Assembly: GCA_017164015.1 (NCBI GenBank)
Contig: CP071065.1
Span: forward strand, 2,260,501 to 2,324,500
Source of the DNA: Nostoc sp. UHCC 0702
GTDB taxonomy: Bacteria > Cyanobacteriota > Cyanobacteriia > Cyanobacteriales > Nostocaceae
Length of the DNA stretch: 64,000 nt
Direction of reading: 5' to 3'
Of the stretch, positions 17,990-26,733 are shown one piece after another; the first letter of the stretch is position 1, and each line of letters opens with the position of its first letter. The notes beneath the pieces are model-generated. The model had not been told where the DNA came from. It worked only from the letters and a program-made list of their open reading frames with translations, and made no database searches. The position numbers and the translations under genes were made by a program.

Positions 17990-18284
17990 AACTAACTCCT
18001 CGAAAATCTCAAACTTTTTTCACTTTATCAGCACCACGCTTTAACCTTTCAGACCCAACTAAACAGGGTTTTTCTATTTTCAAAAATTCTGAAAATTTAT
18101 AGTTTAATTTTATTATATTTATTGCCAAAATACAAATAAATCTACCCCAAAAAAAGACAAGAAGATTTATTTTTATAATATCGGGCGGACAAAGCAGGGA
18201 TAATTAGACTTTTATAATCAGATGTCTATCTACGACTTAATCCCTTTTGAGAGCGTTGTAGTCGAGTCTCAACTTGAAATTATA
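17990..18284. other. Intergenic, AT-rich
   Basis: Leader of array gene B and spacer to the pseudogene fragment; no further gene seen. Similar spacers recur between the other array members. Confidence 0.5.
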
Positions 18285-18489
18285 CTAAGCTTGTACCTTC
18301 CTCTTTTTCTTTTTTAAAAAGACTTAAAATCTTCCAGCTAGAACTAAACCAAAACTAGTTGAGAGTTCAGGAACTCGCTGTATCTCAAACTCCTGGGTGC
18401 TTCCGAATCGATCCGTGATATCTCTGCCGTTTACATCAATTGGAGATAATACCCTAACCCTATAATCGACTTTTCCATCATTGTTGATA
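18285..18489 (-). pseudogene. C-terminal fragment of a split PEP-CTERM array gene
   Basis: Translates as NNDGKVDYRVRVLSPIDVNG, then GRDITDRFGS and EFEIQRVPELSTSFGLVLAG, clearly the C-terminal third of an array protein. The tag is damaged: PEP has become PEL and an in-frame TAA interrupts the hydrophobic segment. Homology stops abruptly at about 18489. The signal-peptide end of what was probably the same gene is at 19551-19628, beyond the inserted SDR block. Confidence 0.8.
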
Positions 18490-18504
18490 CCGTTTTACTT
18501 TAAT

Positions 18505-18661
18505 GTTGATACAAATAAGGAGCAGGGGAACTCGGAACTCCCACGACCGCTTTCTAGGAGCCACTGCATTGGGCGGGTTACCCGACAGACGCGCGCAAGT
18601 GGCGTTGGGGATTAGGAACACAGGGGAGCAGGGAAGCAGGAGTGAGAAAATTTGTATCAGT
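18505..18661. repeat. Possible small inverted-repeat element
   Basis: GATACAAAT at 18508-18516 and ATTTGTATC at 18650-18658 are exact inverted repeats bounding a GC-rich, gene-free stretch. It may be a miniature element placed between the pseudogene fragment and the SDR gene. Confidence 0.35.
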
Positions 18662-18665
18662 AATT

Positions 18666-19454
18666 TTAGGTAGTCCCTACGTGTCCGCCGTCCACGCGTA
18701 AATTCGCGCCGGTGATAAAATCAGCAAGCGGACTGGATAGGAAGGCGACGGCATGGGCTACGTCGTCCGGCTGCCCTAAGCGATTTACTGCCAGAACTGG
18801 TTGCCACGTCTCCCTGAATTGTTGTCGCGCCGCATCCTTATCGGGTGCGCCCATTGTCTGCATCATGGTGTCTACGCCTTCGGTTTCAATGGGGCCGGGA
18901 CTGACGGCGTTTACTGTAATGCCAGTCTTGGCGAGTTCTTTGCTCAAGCTGACCGTGAGCGTTAGCACTGCGCCTTTGGATGCGGCGTAGTCGGGGACGA
19001 ACGGCGGCACAATGATCGCCCCGGTCGTCGCTATGTTGATGATGCGTCCCCACCCCTGTTCCCGCATAGGCAGCACAAGCGGCACAATCAGGCGTACCAG
19101 CGAACCAACATTCTGGTTGTACAACTTCACCCATTGCTCTGCCGACGCGCTTTTCCAGTCGCTCATAGGGAACGCGGCGGCATTGTTGATCAGAATGTCT
19201 ATCCCGCCCAAAGCGTCAGTCGCCGTTTTAACGACATGGGCCGCGTCCTCGTCACGGCCCAAATCGCCTAAAGCAACGACAGATTTACCGCCTGCATTCT
19301 TGATCTCGTCAGCGACGCGTTGTGTGCGCTCGGCATTACGTCCATGTACCACGACAGAAGCCCCTTCCCGCGCTAGAACATGGGCAATACCTGCCCCGAT
19401 GCCGCTGCTGCTCCCCGTCACAAGGGCACGTTTTCCCGTCAGTTGTAAGTCCAT
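18666..19454 (-). CDS. SDR-family oxidoreductase inserted in the PEP-CTERM array
   Basis: 262 residues. It has TGSSSGIG (residues 13-20) and the Y156-xxx-K160 pair, so NAD(P) binding and most of the catalytic site are intact. However, the position of the catalytic serine (13 residues before the tyrosine) holds T143, and NNAG has become NNAA. It is paralogous to the SDR at 12035-12838. The DNA is GC-richer than the flanking array and lies between the two halves of a broken PEP-CTERM gene, so it arrived later. It may be active with threonine replacing serine, or have altered function. The substrate is unknown. Confidence 0.85.
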   Translation of the reverse strand: MDLQLTGKRALVTGSSSGIGAGIAHVLAREGASVVVHGRNAERTQRVADEIKNAGGKSVVALGDLGRDEDAAHVVKTATDALGGIDILINNAAAFPMSDWKSASAEQWVKLYNQNVGSLVRLIVPLVLPMREQGWGRIINIATTGAIIVPPFVPDYAASKGAVLTLTVSLSKELAKTGITVNAVSPGPIETEGVDTMMQTMGAPDKDAARQQFRETWQPVLAVNRLGQPDDVAHAVAFLSSPLADFITGANLRVDGGHVGTT

Positions 19455-19476
19455 TATTTTGCCTTTTCTTCGTTTA

Positions 19477-19550
19477 CTCAGCCGATAGCCGCGCTACTGT
19501 ATCTTGGATCGCCGCCCGCGCCTCAGCAAGCGAAGAAGCCCACAGTTCAC
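19477..19550 (-). pseudogene. C-terminal tail of a gene that arrived with the SDR
   Basis: In the minus-strand frame just upstream of the SDR, 24 codons read GELWASSLAEARAAIQDTVARLSAE-like and end in TAA at 19477. The GC-rich codon use matches the SDR. This looks like the last part of the gene that preceded the SDR in its donor, cut at the junction with the signal-peptide fragment at 19551. The parent protein was not recognised. Confidence 0.5.
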
Positions 19551-19628
19551 CGCTCCATAAGCCGGAAGTCCAGCTAATAACAGTACTGTAGCTATAGATA
19601 AACTTTGAATTAGAGCCAAAAACTTCAT
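19551..19628 (-). pseudogene. Signal-peptide fragment of the split PEP-CTERM array gene
   Basis: From the ATG at 19628 it reads MKFLALIQSLSIATVLLLAG then LPAYGA, an intact array-type signal peptide with its GGAG site. It then passes without interruption into foreign GC-rich sequence. It is the N-terminal counterpart of the fragment at 18285-18489. Confidence 0.8.
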
Positions 19629-19817
19629 AATTAACTCCTCCAAAATCTCAAACTTTTTTTACTTTTTTAACCGAACTGTATTGATTGTGTCCCACTGTTT
19701 CAGACACAACTCAACAGATTTTTTTGCCCTCAAAAATCCTGGAAATTAGCAGCCATTTGATTCACAGCTTAATCTGTTTTGATGAGCGTTGTAGTCGAGC
19801 AAAAACTTGAAAATCTA

Positions 19818-20450
19818 CTAATATTGCACCTTCTTCTTTTGCTTTCTTAAAAAGGCTCCAAATCCTCCAGCTAGAACTAAGCCAAAAACGCTTGAGGGTT
19901 CAGGAACTGGCTGTAGCTCAAACTCCGTGATTCCGCTGAATTGATCCGTAACATCTGTGCCGTTTGCATCAATTGCAGATATTACGCCAACCACCCAATC
20001 GGCTTTTCCATCATTGTTCAGCTGAGAGCTTAAGGTTATAGTGATATCATCTAGCTTGTAGTTAAAGTTTGGGGGTAACCCTGGAGGGCCACTACGAATT
20101 ACTATTAGGGTGGTTAAACCTGTATTAGGATCAACACTAGCTTCCTAGGAAAAATCAGGGAAAAACTGTGCATAATCATCAGCACGCTCAGAATTCAACC
20201 CACTAATCTCATTAAAATCGGGAACTGCCAACAGGGTGAAGGACTGTAGATTAGCGGTGAGACCAGTAGTATCAATAAATGCCGGCCAACTAATAGTGTC
20301 ACCAGGACGACCTGCTATGTCTAAAATGGGATCATCGTCCAATTGTGCTAATGGTGGGGTTATGTAGAACGACGCTCCATAAGCAGGGTAACCAGCTAAT
20401 AACAGAACTGTAGCTATAGATAAACCTCGAACTAGTGCCGAAATCTTCAT
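19818..20450 (-). pseudogene. PEP-CTERM array protein D with an internal TAG
   Basis: The frame from the ATG at 20450 (GGAGGAA upstream) to 19818 is 211 codons and in register throughout. A TAG sits after the codons for FFPDFS at about 20145. Beyond it the same frame continues with SVDPNTGLTTLIVIRSGPPG, NNDGKADWVVGVISAIDANG and an intact VPEPSSVFGLVLAGGFGAFL tag. The gene is otherwise undamaged, so the nonsense change is recent, or a sequencing error. Without readthrough the 100-residue product would be secreted but not sorted. Confidence 0.8.
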
Positions 20451-20647
20451 AAAGAATTCCTCCAAAAACTCAAACTTTTTTTACTTTTTTAACCAACCGT
20501 ATTGCATCCTACCCTTTCACACACAACAGATTTACTTCTGCAATTTTGAGGTGACAAAGCACGGTTAATTAGACTTTTGTAAGAGGTTTATACACAACTT
20601 AATCTGTTTTGAGTAGCACTGTAGTGGAGCGAAAATTTAAAATTATA

Positions 20648-21295
20648 TTAAGCTTGCACCTTCCTATTTTGCTTTCTGAAAAAGACTCCAAATCCTCCAG
20701 CTATAACTAAGCCAAAAATGCTTGATGGTTCAGGAACTGAAGCTGGCTGAACCTCAAACTCGAAGATGTTGAATTGATCCGTGACATCTTTGCCGTTAGC
20801 ATCGATTGCAGATGATATGCCAATCCTATAATCTACTTGTCCATCATTGTTGAGTTGATCTCCCAAGGTGATAGTGACCTTAGATACTAAGCTACCGAAA
20901 TAGTTTGGGGGTAACCCAGGAGGACCACTACGATATCCTGTAAATATGCCGTCCAAAACCGCATTAGGATCAACACTGAACTGCGTGGAAAAATTGGGGA
21001 AAAACTGTTGCAACTCGACAGTATCTTCACCCTCAATCTCGAACCCAGGAATCTCATCTGTAGCGCGAATTGCGTACGCAGTTAGAGACTGTAGATTAGC
21101 GGTGAGACCAGTAGTATCAATAAATCCCTCCCAAGTAATAGTGTCACCAGGACGACCCGCTATGTCTAAAATGGGGTCATCGTCCAATTGTGCTGCTGGT
21201 ACGGTTATGGGTATCGACGCTCCATAAGCAGGAAGTCCAGCTACTAAAAGAATTGTAGCTATAGATAAACCTTGAATTATTGCTAAAATCTTCAT
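20648..21295 (-). CDS. PEP-CTERM array protein E
   Basis: 215 residues from the ATG at 21295, which aligns with the other members and has AAGGAG upstream. The signal peptide contains IIQGLSIATILLVAGLPAYG. The core has QLDDDPILDIAGRPGDTITW and GYRSGPPGLPPNYFG. NNDGQVDYRIGISSAIDANG comes near residue 160, and the tag VPEPSSIFGLVIAGGFGVFF plus RKQNRK. It is complete and probably functional. Its leader borders a duplicated 190-bp segment related to the DUF302 3' end. Confidence 0.85.
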   Translation of the reverse strand: MKILAIIQGLSIATILLVAGLPAYGASIPITVPAAQLDDDPILDIAGRPGDTITWEGFIDTTGLTANLQSLTAYAIRATDEIPGFEIEGEDTVELQQFFPNFSTQFSVDPNAVLDGIFTGYRSGPPGLPPNYFGSLVSKVTITLGDQLNNDGQVDYRIGISSAIDANGKDVTDQFNIFEFEVQPASVPEPSSIFGLVIAGGFGVFFRKQNRKVQA

Positions 21296-21335
21296 AACTA
21301 ACTCCTTCAAACATGTAAGAATTCAGGTGCAAGGT

Positions 21336-21455
21336 TTAGGCAAAAGAGAGGGAAGAACCTAACAACTGTGCGAGTGAGCAATTAAAGGCTTCGCCGATCG
21401 CAAGATTGTGTTGACCTAGAAGCTCGATCAGCAGAACGCGAATGCGTACTGGCAT
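21336..21455 (-). CDS. Possible 39-residue ORF in duplicated segment (copy 1)
   Basis: ATG at 21455 to TAA at 21336. It encodes MPVRIRVLLIELLGQHNLAI and then GEAFNCSLAQ to SLSFA. The copy at 23160-23279 has the same length and stays open despite several substitutions, almost all changing amino acids. There is no obvious ribosome-binding site. It could be a real small protein or merely a duplicated non-coding stretch. Confidence 0.25.
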   Translation of the reverse strand: MPVRIRVLLIELLGQHNLAIGEAFNCSLAQLLGSSLSFA

Positions 21456-21479
21456 CACCCCTCAGTTAACCTCACAATA

Positions 21480-21530
21480 CTGTTGCTGTGGTCGCATAGA
21501 TAAACCTGGAATTAATGCCAGAATCTTCAT
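21480..21530 (-). pseudogene. Signal-peptide stub of an array gene fused to a DUF302 tail
   Basis: From an ATG at about 21529 the frame reads MKILALIPGLSM and then RPQQQYCEVN before a stop. The first part is an array-type signal peptide with its GGAG. The second part is DNA homologous to the end of the DUF302 gene at 23296, read in another frame. A recombination event joined the two. Confidence 0.7.
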
Positions 21531-21627
21531 AACTAACTCCTGCAAAACCTAAAGTTTTTTTGACTTTGTTAACCCAATTGTATTGATGGCTTAATTTAGA
21601 TCTTGCACCTCTCCGTACAAACCCAGG

Positions 21628-22299
21628 TTAAGTAAAAAAATGTCCTTTTGTCTTTTGCTTTCTTAAAAAGGCTCCAAATCCTCCAGCTAGAACTAAGCCA
21701 AAAATAGTTGAGGTTTCAGGAACTGCAGATGGTCGTATCTGAAACCTCAGGACGCCCTGTTCTGGAAGCGGAGAACCGAATTGATCCGTCACATCTTTGC
21801 CGTTTACATCAATTGCAGATAGTACGCCAATTTCAAAAGCGACTTTTCCATCATTATTGATATTAGGCCCTAAAGTGATAATAATCTTTTCTACTAGCGT
21901 ACGGATAGTGTTTGGGGGGAACCCTGGACGACCACCACGAAGTCCTATTATGGTGACCAAACCTGTGTCAGGATCTTTGACGGAATCGACAGAAAAAATA
22001 GGCCAATACTCTCTCAAAGAGTCAGCATCAGCGCCCTCAAAGCTGAAGTCAGCAATCTGATTTGAATCCCACACTCCGTACATGTCGAAGGTCTCTAAAT
22101 TAGCAGTGAGACCACTAGTATCAATAAATCCCGTCCAAGTAACAACGTCACCAGGACGACCCACTATGGCTGGGATGGGATCATTGGGCAATTGTACTAC
22201 TGGTGGGTTTATGTATATCGACGCTCCATAAGCAGGACAACCAGCTACTAACAAAACTGTAGCTACAGATAAACCTTTAATTAGTGCCGAAATCTTCAT
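21628..22299 (-). CDS. PEP-CTERM array protein G
   Basis: 223 residues from the ATG at 22299, which aligns with the other members (GGAG six bases before it); the longer open frame to 22377 is leader. The signal peptide contains LIKGLSVATVLLVAGCPAYG. It differs from its siblings by QLPNDPIPAIVGRPGDVVTW and by the unusual PLPEQGVLRFQIRPSAVPET before the hydrophobic segment. The tag therefore reads VPETSTIFG rather than VPEP: the PEP motif is PET. This may weaken exosortase recognition. The internal NNDGKVAFEIGVLSAIDVNG is conserved. Confidence 0.8.
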   Translation of the reverse strand: MKISALIKGLSVATVLLVAGCPAYGASIYINPPVVQLPNDPIPAIVGRPGDVVTWTGFIDTSGLTANLETFDMYGVWDSNQIADFSFEGADADSLREYWPIFSVDSVKDPDTGLVTIIGLRGGRPGFPPNTIRTLVEKIIITLGPNINNDGKVAFEIGVLSAIDVNGKDVTDQFGSPLPEQGVLRFQIRPSAVPETSTIFGLVLAGGFGAFLRKQKTKGHFFT

Positions 22300-22486
22300 C
22301 ATTAACTCCTGCAAAATCTTAAACTTATTTTTACTTTGGTTAATCGAACTGTATTGTGTATAACCCTTGATGCTCAACTCAAATAGTTTTATCTGTACTC
22401 AAAAACGCTGTAAATAAGGAGTTATTTGATTCAGGGATTAATCAGTTTTGATAAGCGTTGTAATAGAGCAAAAACTTGAAAATCTG

Positions 22487-23119
22487 CTAATATTGTACCT
22501 TCCTGCTTTGCTTTCTTAAAAAGGCTCCAAATCCTCCAGCTATAACTAGGCCAAAAACGCTTAATGGTTCAGGAACTGACTGTACTTCAAACTCCTGAAT
22601 ACTCCTGAATTGATCTGTGACATCTATGCCGTTTATATCAATTGCAGATAATATATCAAACCTAAAATCAGATTTTCCATCATTGTTCAGTTGAGAGCCT
22701 AAGGTTATAGTGATATCATTAAATTTGTGGTTCACGTTTGGGGGTAACCCTGGAGGGCCACTAATAAATCCTATTATGGTGGTTAAATCTGTATTAGGAT
22801 CAGTACTTATCTCCCTGGAAAAACTAGGAAAAAGCTGTGCATTCTCATCAGTACGCTTAAAATCCAACCCAGTAATCTCATTTGAATCAAAAGATGCTAA
22901 CAGGGTTAGGGATTGTAGATTAGCGGTGAGACCAGTAGTATCAATAAATCCTGACCAACTAATAGTACCACCAGGACGACGCGCTATATCTAAAATGGGG
23001 TCATCGTCCAATTGTTTTTCTGGTGTGGTTATGTAGAACGATGCTCCATACGCAGGAAGTCCAGCGACGAACACAACTGTAGCTATAGATAAACTTTGAA
23101 TTAGTGCCGAAATCTTCAT
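22487..23119 (-). CDS. PEP-CTERM array protein H
   Basis: 210 residues from the ATG at 23119, with GGAGG upstream. The signal peptide contains LIQSLSIATVVFVAGLPAYG. The core has QLDDDPILDIARRPGGTISW and GFISGPPGLPPNVNH. NNDGKSDFRFDILSAIDING and the tag VPEPLSVFGLVIAGGFGAFL follow, ending in a basic tail. It is the upstream-most member and follows the DUF302 gene on the same strand, so the array may be transcribed from the DUF302 side. The function is unknown. Confidence 0.85.
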   Translation of the reverse strand: MKISALIQSLSIATVVFVAGLPAYGASFYITTPEKQLDDDPILDIARRPGGTISWSGFIDTTGLTANLQSLTLLASFDSNEITGLDFKRTDENAQLFPSFSREISTDPNTDLTTIIGFISGPPGLPPNVNHKFNDITITLGSQLNNDGKSDFRFDILSAIDINGIDVTDQFRSIQEFEVQSVPEPLSVFGLVIAGGFGAFLRKQSRKVQY

Positions 23120-23159
23120 AACTAACTCCTCCAAAAATGTAATGATTCATGTGCAAGGT

Positions 23160-23279
23160 TTAGGCAAAAGAGAGGGAAGAACCTGAGAACTGTGCGAGTG
23201 AGCAATTAAAGGCTTCGCCGATCGCAACTTTGTATTGACCTAGAAGCTCGATGGGCAGAACGCGAATGCGTATCGGCAT
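23160..23279 (-). CDS. Possible 39-residue ORF in duplicated segment (copy 2)
   Basis: ATG at 23279 to TAA at 23160, encoding MPIRIRVLPIELLGQYKVAI and then GEAFNCSLAQ to SLSFA. It begins 17 bp after the DUF302 stop, so it could be a downstream cistron. It is the counterpart of the frame at 21336-21455. Support is only the shared open frame. Confidence 0.3.
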   Translation of the reverse strand: MPIRIRVLPIELLGQYKVAIGEAFNCSLAQFSGSSLSFA

Positions 23280-23295
23280 CACCCTTTAGTTAACC

Positions 23296-23796
23296 TCACA
23301 ATCCCGCTGCTGTGGTCGCCAGTTCTTCAAGCTTGCGATCAAGCATTTGTGCGACTGCTGAGATTTTCTCGTTTTGGAATTGTCCCAGAAGAGACGACGG
23401 CTTGTCGTAGACGATGTGAGTCTTTCCGTCTTTGCCTTCGTACACAAACAGTCGCAAGGGGACGTAAAGTCCGACCCCTAAATTTTGTTCCAACATTTGT
23501 CTGGCAATTAGGGGGTTTCCAATTATATAGAGCTTGCCCTTGACGCCCTCGAATGCCAGGGACATGAGACTACCATGATCAATCTTTGTAAAGGTCATAA
23601 AGCCATTACTTCCGACCTTTGACTCGAACGCCTCCCGGAACTCATCCCACGACTTGCTAGCCAAGATAATTTGTTCAACGATCGCCAAATCAATCTTATC
23701 TGCGATCGCCATCGACTCGATCGCTTCTGCGACCTGATCGAAGGATTTGTTTGAAGACACTATGACGTGCGTCCCCGGTACAGTTAAGGTTTCCAT
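23296..23796 (-). CDS. DUF302 domain protein
   Basis: 166 residues; GAAGGAG precedes the ATG. DUF302 proteins are small alpha-beta folds of unresolved function found widely in bacteria. The segments HVIVSSNKSFDQVAEAIESM, LYIIGNPLIARQM and GLYVPLRLFVYEGKDGKTHI are diagnostic here. A close paralogue (46915-47430) is the ninth gene of the polyketide cluster, sharing GNPLIA.QM, VGLYVPLRLFVYE and YDKPSSLLG. It has no signal peptide. It lies upstream of the PEP-CTERM array on the same strand, and its 3' end is duplicated at about 21480-21500. Confidence 0.8.
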   Translation of the reverse strand: METLTVPGTHVIVSSNKSFDQVAEAIESMAIADKIDLAIVEQIILASKSWDEFREAFESKVGSNGFMTFTKIDHGSLMSLAFEGVKGKLYIIGNPLIARQMLEQNLGVGLYVPLRLFVYEGKDGKTHIVYDKPSSLLGQFQNEKISAVAQMLDRKLEELATTAAGL

Positions 23797-24055
23797 TCCT
23801 TCTCCTTCTTGGATGCTGATACAGCTTTCAAATAGGGTTGTGTTGCCAAAAATTAGAAAAACCTAGTTGTAGTAGCTCAACAAGTTGAAACTCTGCTATT
23901 GATCCCGCTTCTATTGGGTCAAACTCTTGATAGATTCGGGCGATACCGGATGCTGTTACGCTTCCTCTAGGAGAAATGGGCAGTGTTTGCACTTATCTTA
24001 GTGCTATTTACCACTGAAGAAAAATAAGTAATGTAACAGCATGACCAATATTCGC

Positions 24056-24541
24056 CTACGCTGATAATGTGCCACTTGACGACGTGACCTGATCTGCTAT
24101 AGCCGCCGCTTCACCATTAGAACGAGGGAAAAATCTTTGGCTAAGCCAGCGAGTCAAGGTATGAGAGAGCAATCCGAAGGGACCAGCAAACAAACAGACA
24201 ACAAGCGAGTGAGTTGTCCAGATACCCATTCGCTGCCCTTCCCAATAAATCCAGCGACCGACAAACAAATCCACCACCACAAAATGAGTCCACCCAGCTG
24301 CTACAGCCCTTTCGTCTGCAAATAATTGCGTAATATTCGCCAGCCGAGGAGTGAATAAGGCTAGAGTTTCTGGTGTGATGCTGCTAACGAAGAAGTACAA
24401 ATACAGTAATGCCAAAGCCACGAAGGGTACATATGATTCCATTACCCGCCGTGTGACTCCCCAATTCGGCAATAGAATCATCAACGCCCAAAAGGGCAAA
24501 ACAAAGAGAGTAGCGACATCGAACAGTTGAACAAGTGTCAT
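24056..24541 (-). CDS. ABA4-like (DUF4281) membrane protein
   Basis: 161 residues with about four hydrophobic segments: VLPFWALMILLPNW near the start, FVALALLYLYFFV, a middle segment around GWTHFVVVDLFVGRWIYWEG, and LVVCLFAGPFGLLSH. This matches the ABA4-like family. The plant member (ABA4) is needed for neoxanthin synthesis from violaxanthin, and cyanobacterial members are of uncertain role. The likely location is the inner or thylakoid membrane. A carotenoid-related job would fit a window that also holds a carotenoid-oxygenase homologue, but the two are 17 kb apart. Confidence 0.75.
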   Translation of the reverse strand: MTLVQLFDVATLFVLPFWALMILLPNWGVTRRVMESYVPFVALALLYLYFFVSSITPETLALFTPRLANITQLFADERAVAAGWTHFVVVDLFVGRWIYWEGQRMGIWTTHSLVVCLFAGPFGLLSHTLTRWLSQRFFPRSNGEAAAIADQVTSSSGTLSA

Positions 24542-25608
24542 AGCTGCTTTCTCACATTAGTACAAAATTTGTTTACGATTCAGATAAATTTTTGCTGAAT
24601 ATATCCTCAACAATCAAAGCCAATATAGCTGCAAAATCTTTTATCATATTAAAGCTAAACTTGTAATAAACAACGTTTATTTATATTTTTTAGCTTTGCA
24701 TACATTAAAATATTTATCATCATCATAATAAATATTTAGAAATTTAACTGCGCTTTAGCTTTATTAGCTATTTTTTACCAGCCCAAACTCATCTAAATTT
24801 ACAGAGCCAAGTTTTTGAAACATATCTTGTAGAATGGACATTTTGACCGCCCTAATGGTGCAAATTACAAAGTGTGATAGCTTAAAATCTATCTCGATTC
24901 CTTTCTCAAAATTAAATGAAATTCATAACTAACCAAATTCTAATTCTCTAATATTTATGATCCTAAATGCTTTGCCTTTTTTCAGGATAATAGCATTCAA
25001 GCGAGGTTTTAAGTTCAAGAAAATACTTTCATTTTAGCTGATTTATACTGCCATAAGAAATCTAAACAATTTGGTTTAATTACTCAATTATGGGCTATGC
25101 AAGCTATATATATAAATGCTTTCAAAAAAATCATTCAATCTATTTTTTTTCAGATTTAGCTAGTGTTTTTGCAACTAAATGGGGACTCTTAACTTGCACA
25201 TTTTAAAACCCTTATACAGTGAGGCTTTTAGAAATTTCGTAAAAATGTGCAAGTTTCATATTTTGCTGGCGCGTACTCGCGCTAGTAGGAGGCTCATATC
25301 TTGTACTTTCCCATATAATCCTTGTTTTACCAGGAGAAGTTTCAAGAAAATCATACAATTTTCTTAATTTTTACAGCTAAATCAAGTACTTTTGGTTATG
25401 TATCTAGTATTCTAATTACATCAATTTTTTGTTGCGTTATTTATTTACTAACCAAAGGAATATAAATCTTCGATTCATTTGATAGTACCACTCCTCAGAA
25501 AATTATGATAGTGTTCAAAGTAAAAAAAATATAAAAGTTTAAGGAGATGTCATCAATTGCCTAAGCTGGAATCAGAACGCTTGAAAAAGAATAGATAACA
25601 AAGAAACG
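24542..25608. other. Intergenic, AT-rich
   Basis: About 1.07 kb with no supportable gene on either strand; short frames lack family resemblance and start signals. It ends at the IS5-type remnant. Confidence 0.6.
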
Positions 25609-26331
25609 ATGACGCGTCGATACGCATTAAGAGATGACCAATAAGAGAAAATCAAAAACTTGCTGCTAGGGCGAGAGGGCTATATGGGAGTTACGGCTAA
25701 AGACAAGCGATTGTTTGTCTTTAGCCTTGTTGTACCGATATTGAGGAGGAATTAAGAAGAGAGATTTGGGGATTTACCTTGTGATTCACACCCGTACTAT
25801 GGCGGCGGTCAAAGACCAAACTGTAAAAGCCGGTATTTCAGCACTTAGGAGAAGATGCCGACAACGAATATGCCATGATAGACTCGACGATTGTCAACGC
25901 CCACCACCATAGTGCGGGTTATGGGGGGTTAAGGCAGTTCAACAAGCAATTGGTCGCAGCAAAGGTGGATTGAGTACCAAAATCCATGCAACAGTAGATG
26001 CTTTGGCGAATAAACTGAGTTTTCATCTCACCCCAGGACAAGCGTGCGATTTAGATAGAGTTGACCAACTATTGCCTGAGTTAGTGGCTGACACCATATT
26101 TGCGGACAAAGCATAGGATGCTTTGAAGCGAGTGATTGAAACACAAAAGACAAAAGGCTTGACCGTAGAAAATCCACCAAAACGTAATGGCATCACAGCA
26201 CGTAATTACAATCAACACTTGTACAAAGCCCACCAACGTAAGTGAAAACTTTTTTGCCAAGCTCAAGCAGTATCGAACAATCGCCACTGGCAATTGACAA
26301 ATCTGCCACCAACTTTTTGGGTGAGATTTAT
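25609..26331 (+). pseudogene. Degenerate IS5-family (IS427-type) transposase
   Basis: It begins at the ATG of MTRRYALRDD and continues through recognisable but frame-broken pieces: LLLGREGYMGVTAKDKRLF, EYAMIDSTIVNAHHH, AIGRSKGGLSTKIHATVDAL, HLTPGQACDL and FFAKLKQYRTIA. Stops and frameshifts are numerous, so it is dead. The sequence GAGATGTCATCAATTGC just before it may be the left inverted repeat. A C-terminal fragment of the same family lies at 57336-57432. Confidence 0.75.
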
Positions 26332-26733
26332 AGCAGGAAACAGGAAACTCTTAACAGGGAAAAGGTTTGAAAGCCGCTTCGTGTCCATGTTTGATGATTA
26401 GTCCTTGTCCTCAACTATGCTTCAACTGCTATATTTGGTTGCTTCTGTTATCTGCTTGATTTGCTCACACACCCTAGTGTTCCTAACTATGCTAGGAAAG
26501 CTGATATTGTAAAGTTTAGTAAAAACAGCGTAACTTTTAGACTTCTACTTGAAGAGTTAATAAAGCTCCATGAATATAGGGTAAAAACAAAATCAACTAG
26601 TGTTCATTAGACATGTTGCTACGCAATCGTCATCATAAAAGTACAAATTTCTAGCAAAATAACATCACACTGCAAAGAAATTTTGCAAGATGTCTAGCGA
26701 TATATCAACAGTACCAGGAATAACAAATTACCC
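26332..26733. other. Intergenic
   Basis: About 400 bp between the IS remnant and the DUF3102 gene; nothing recognised. Confidence 0.5.

Noticed and set aside
25179..25367. 62-codon plus-strand frame in AT-rich DNA
   Set aside because: No family resemblance or start signal.
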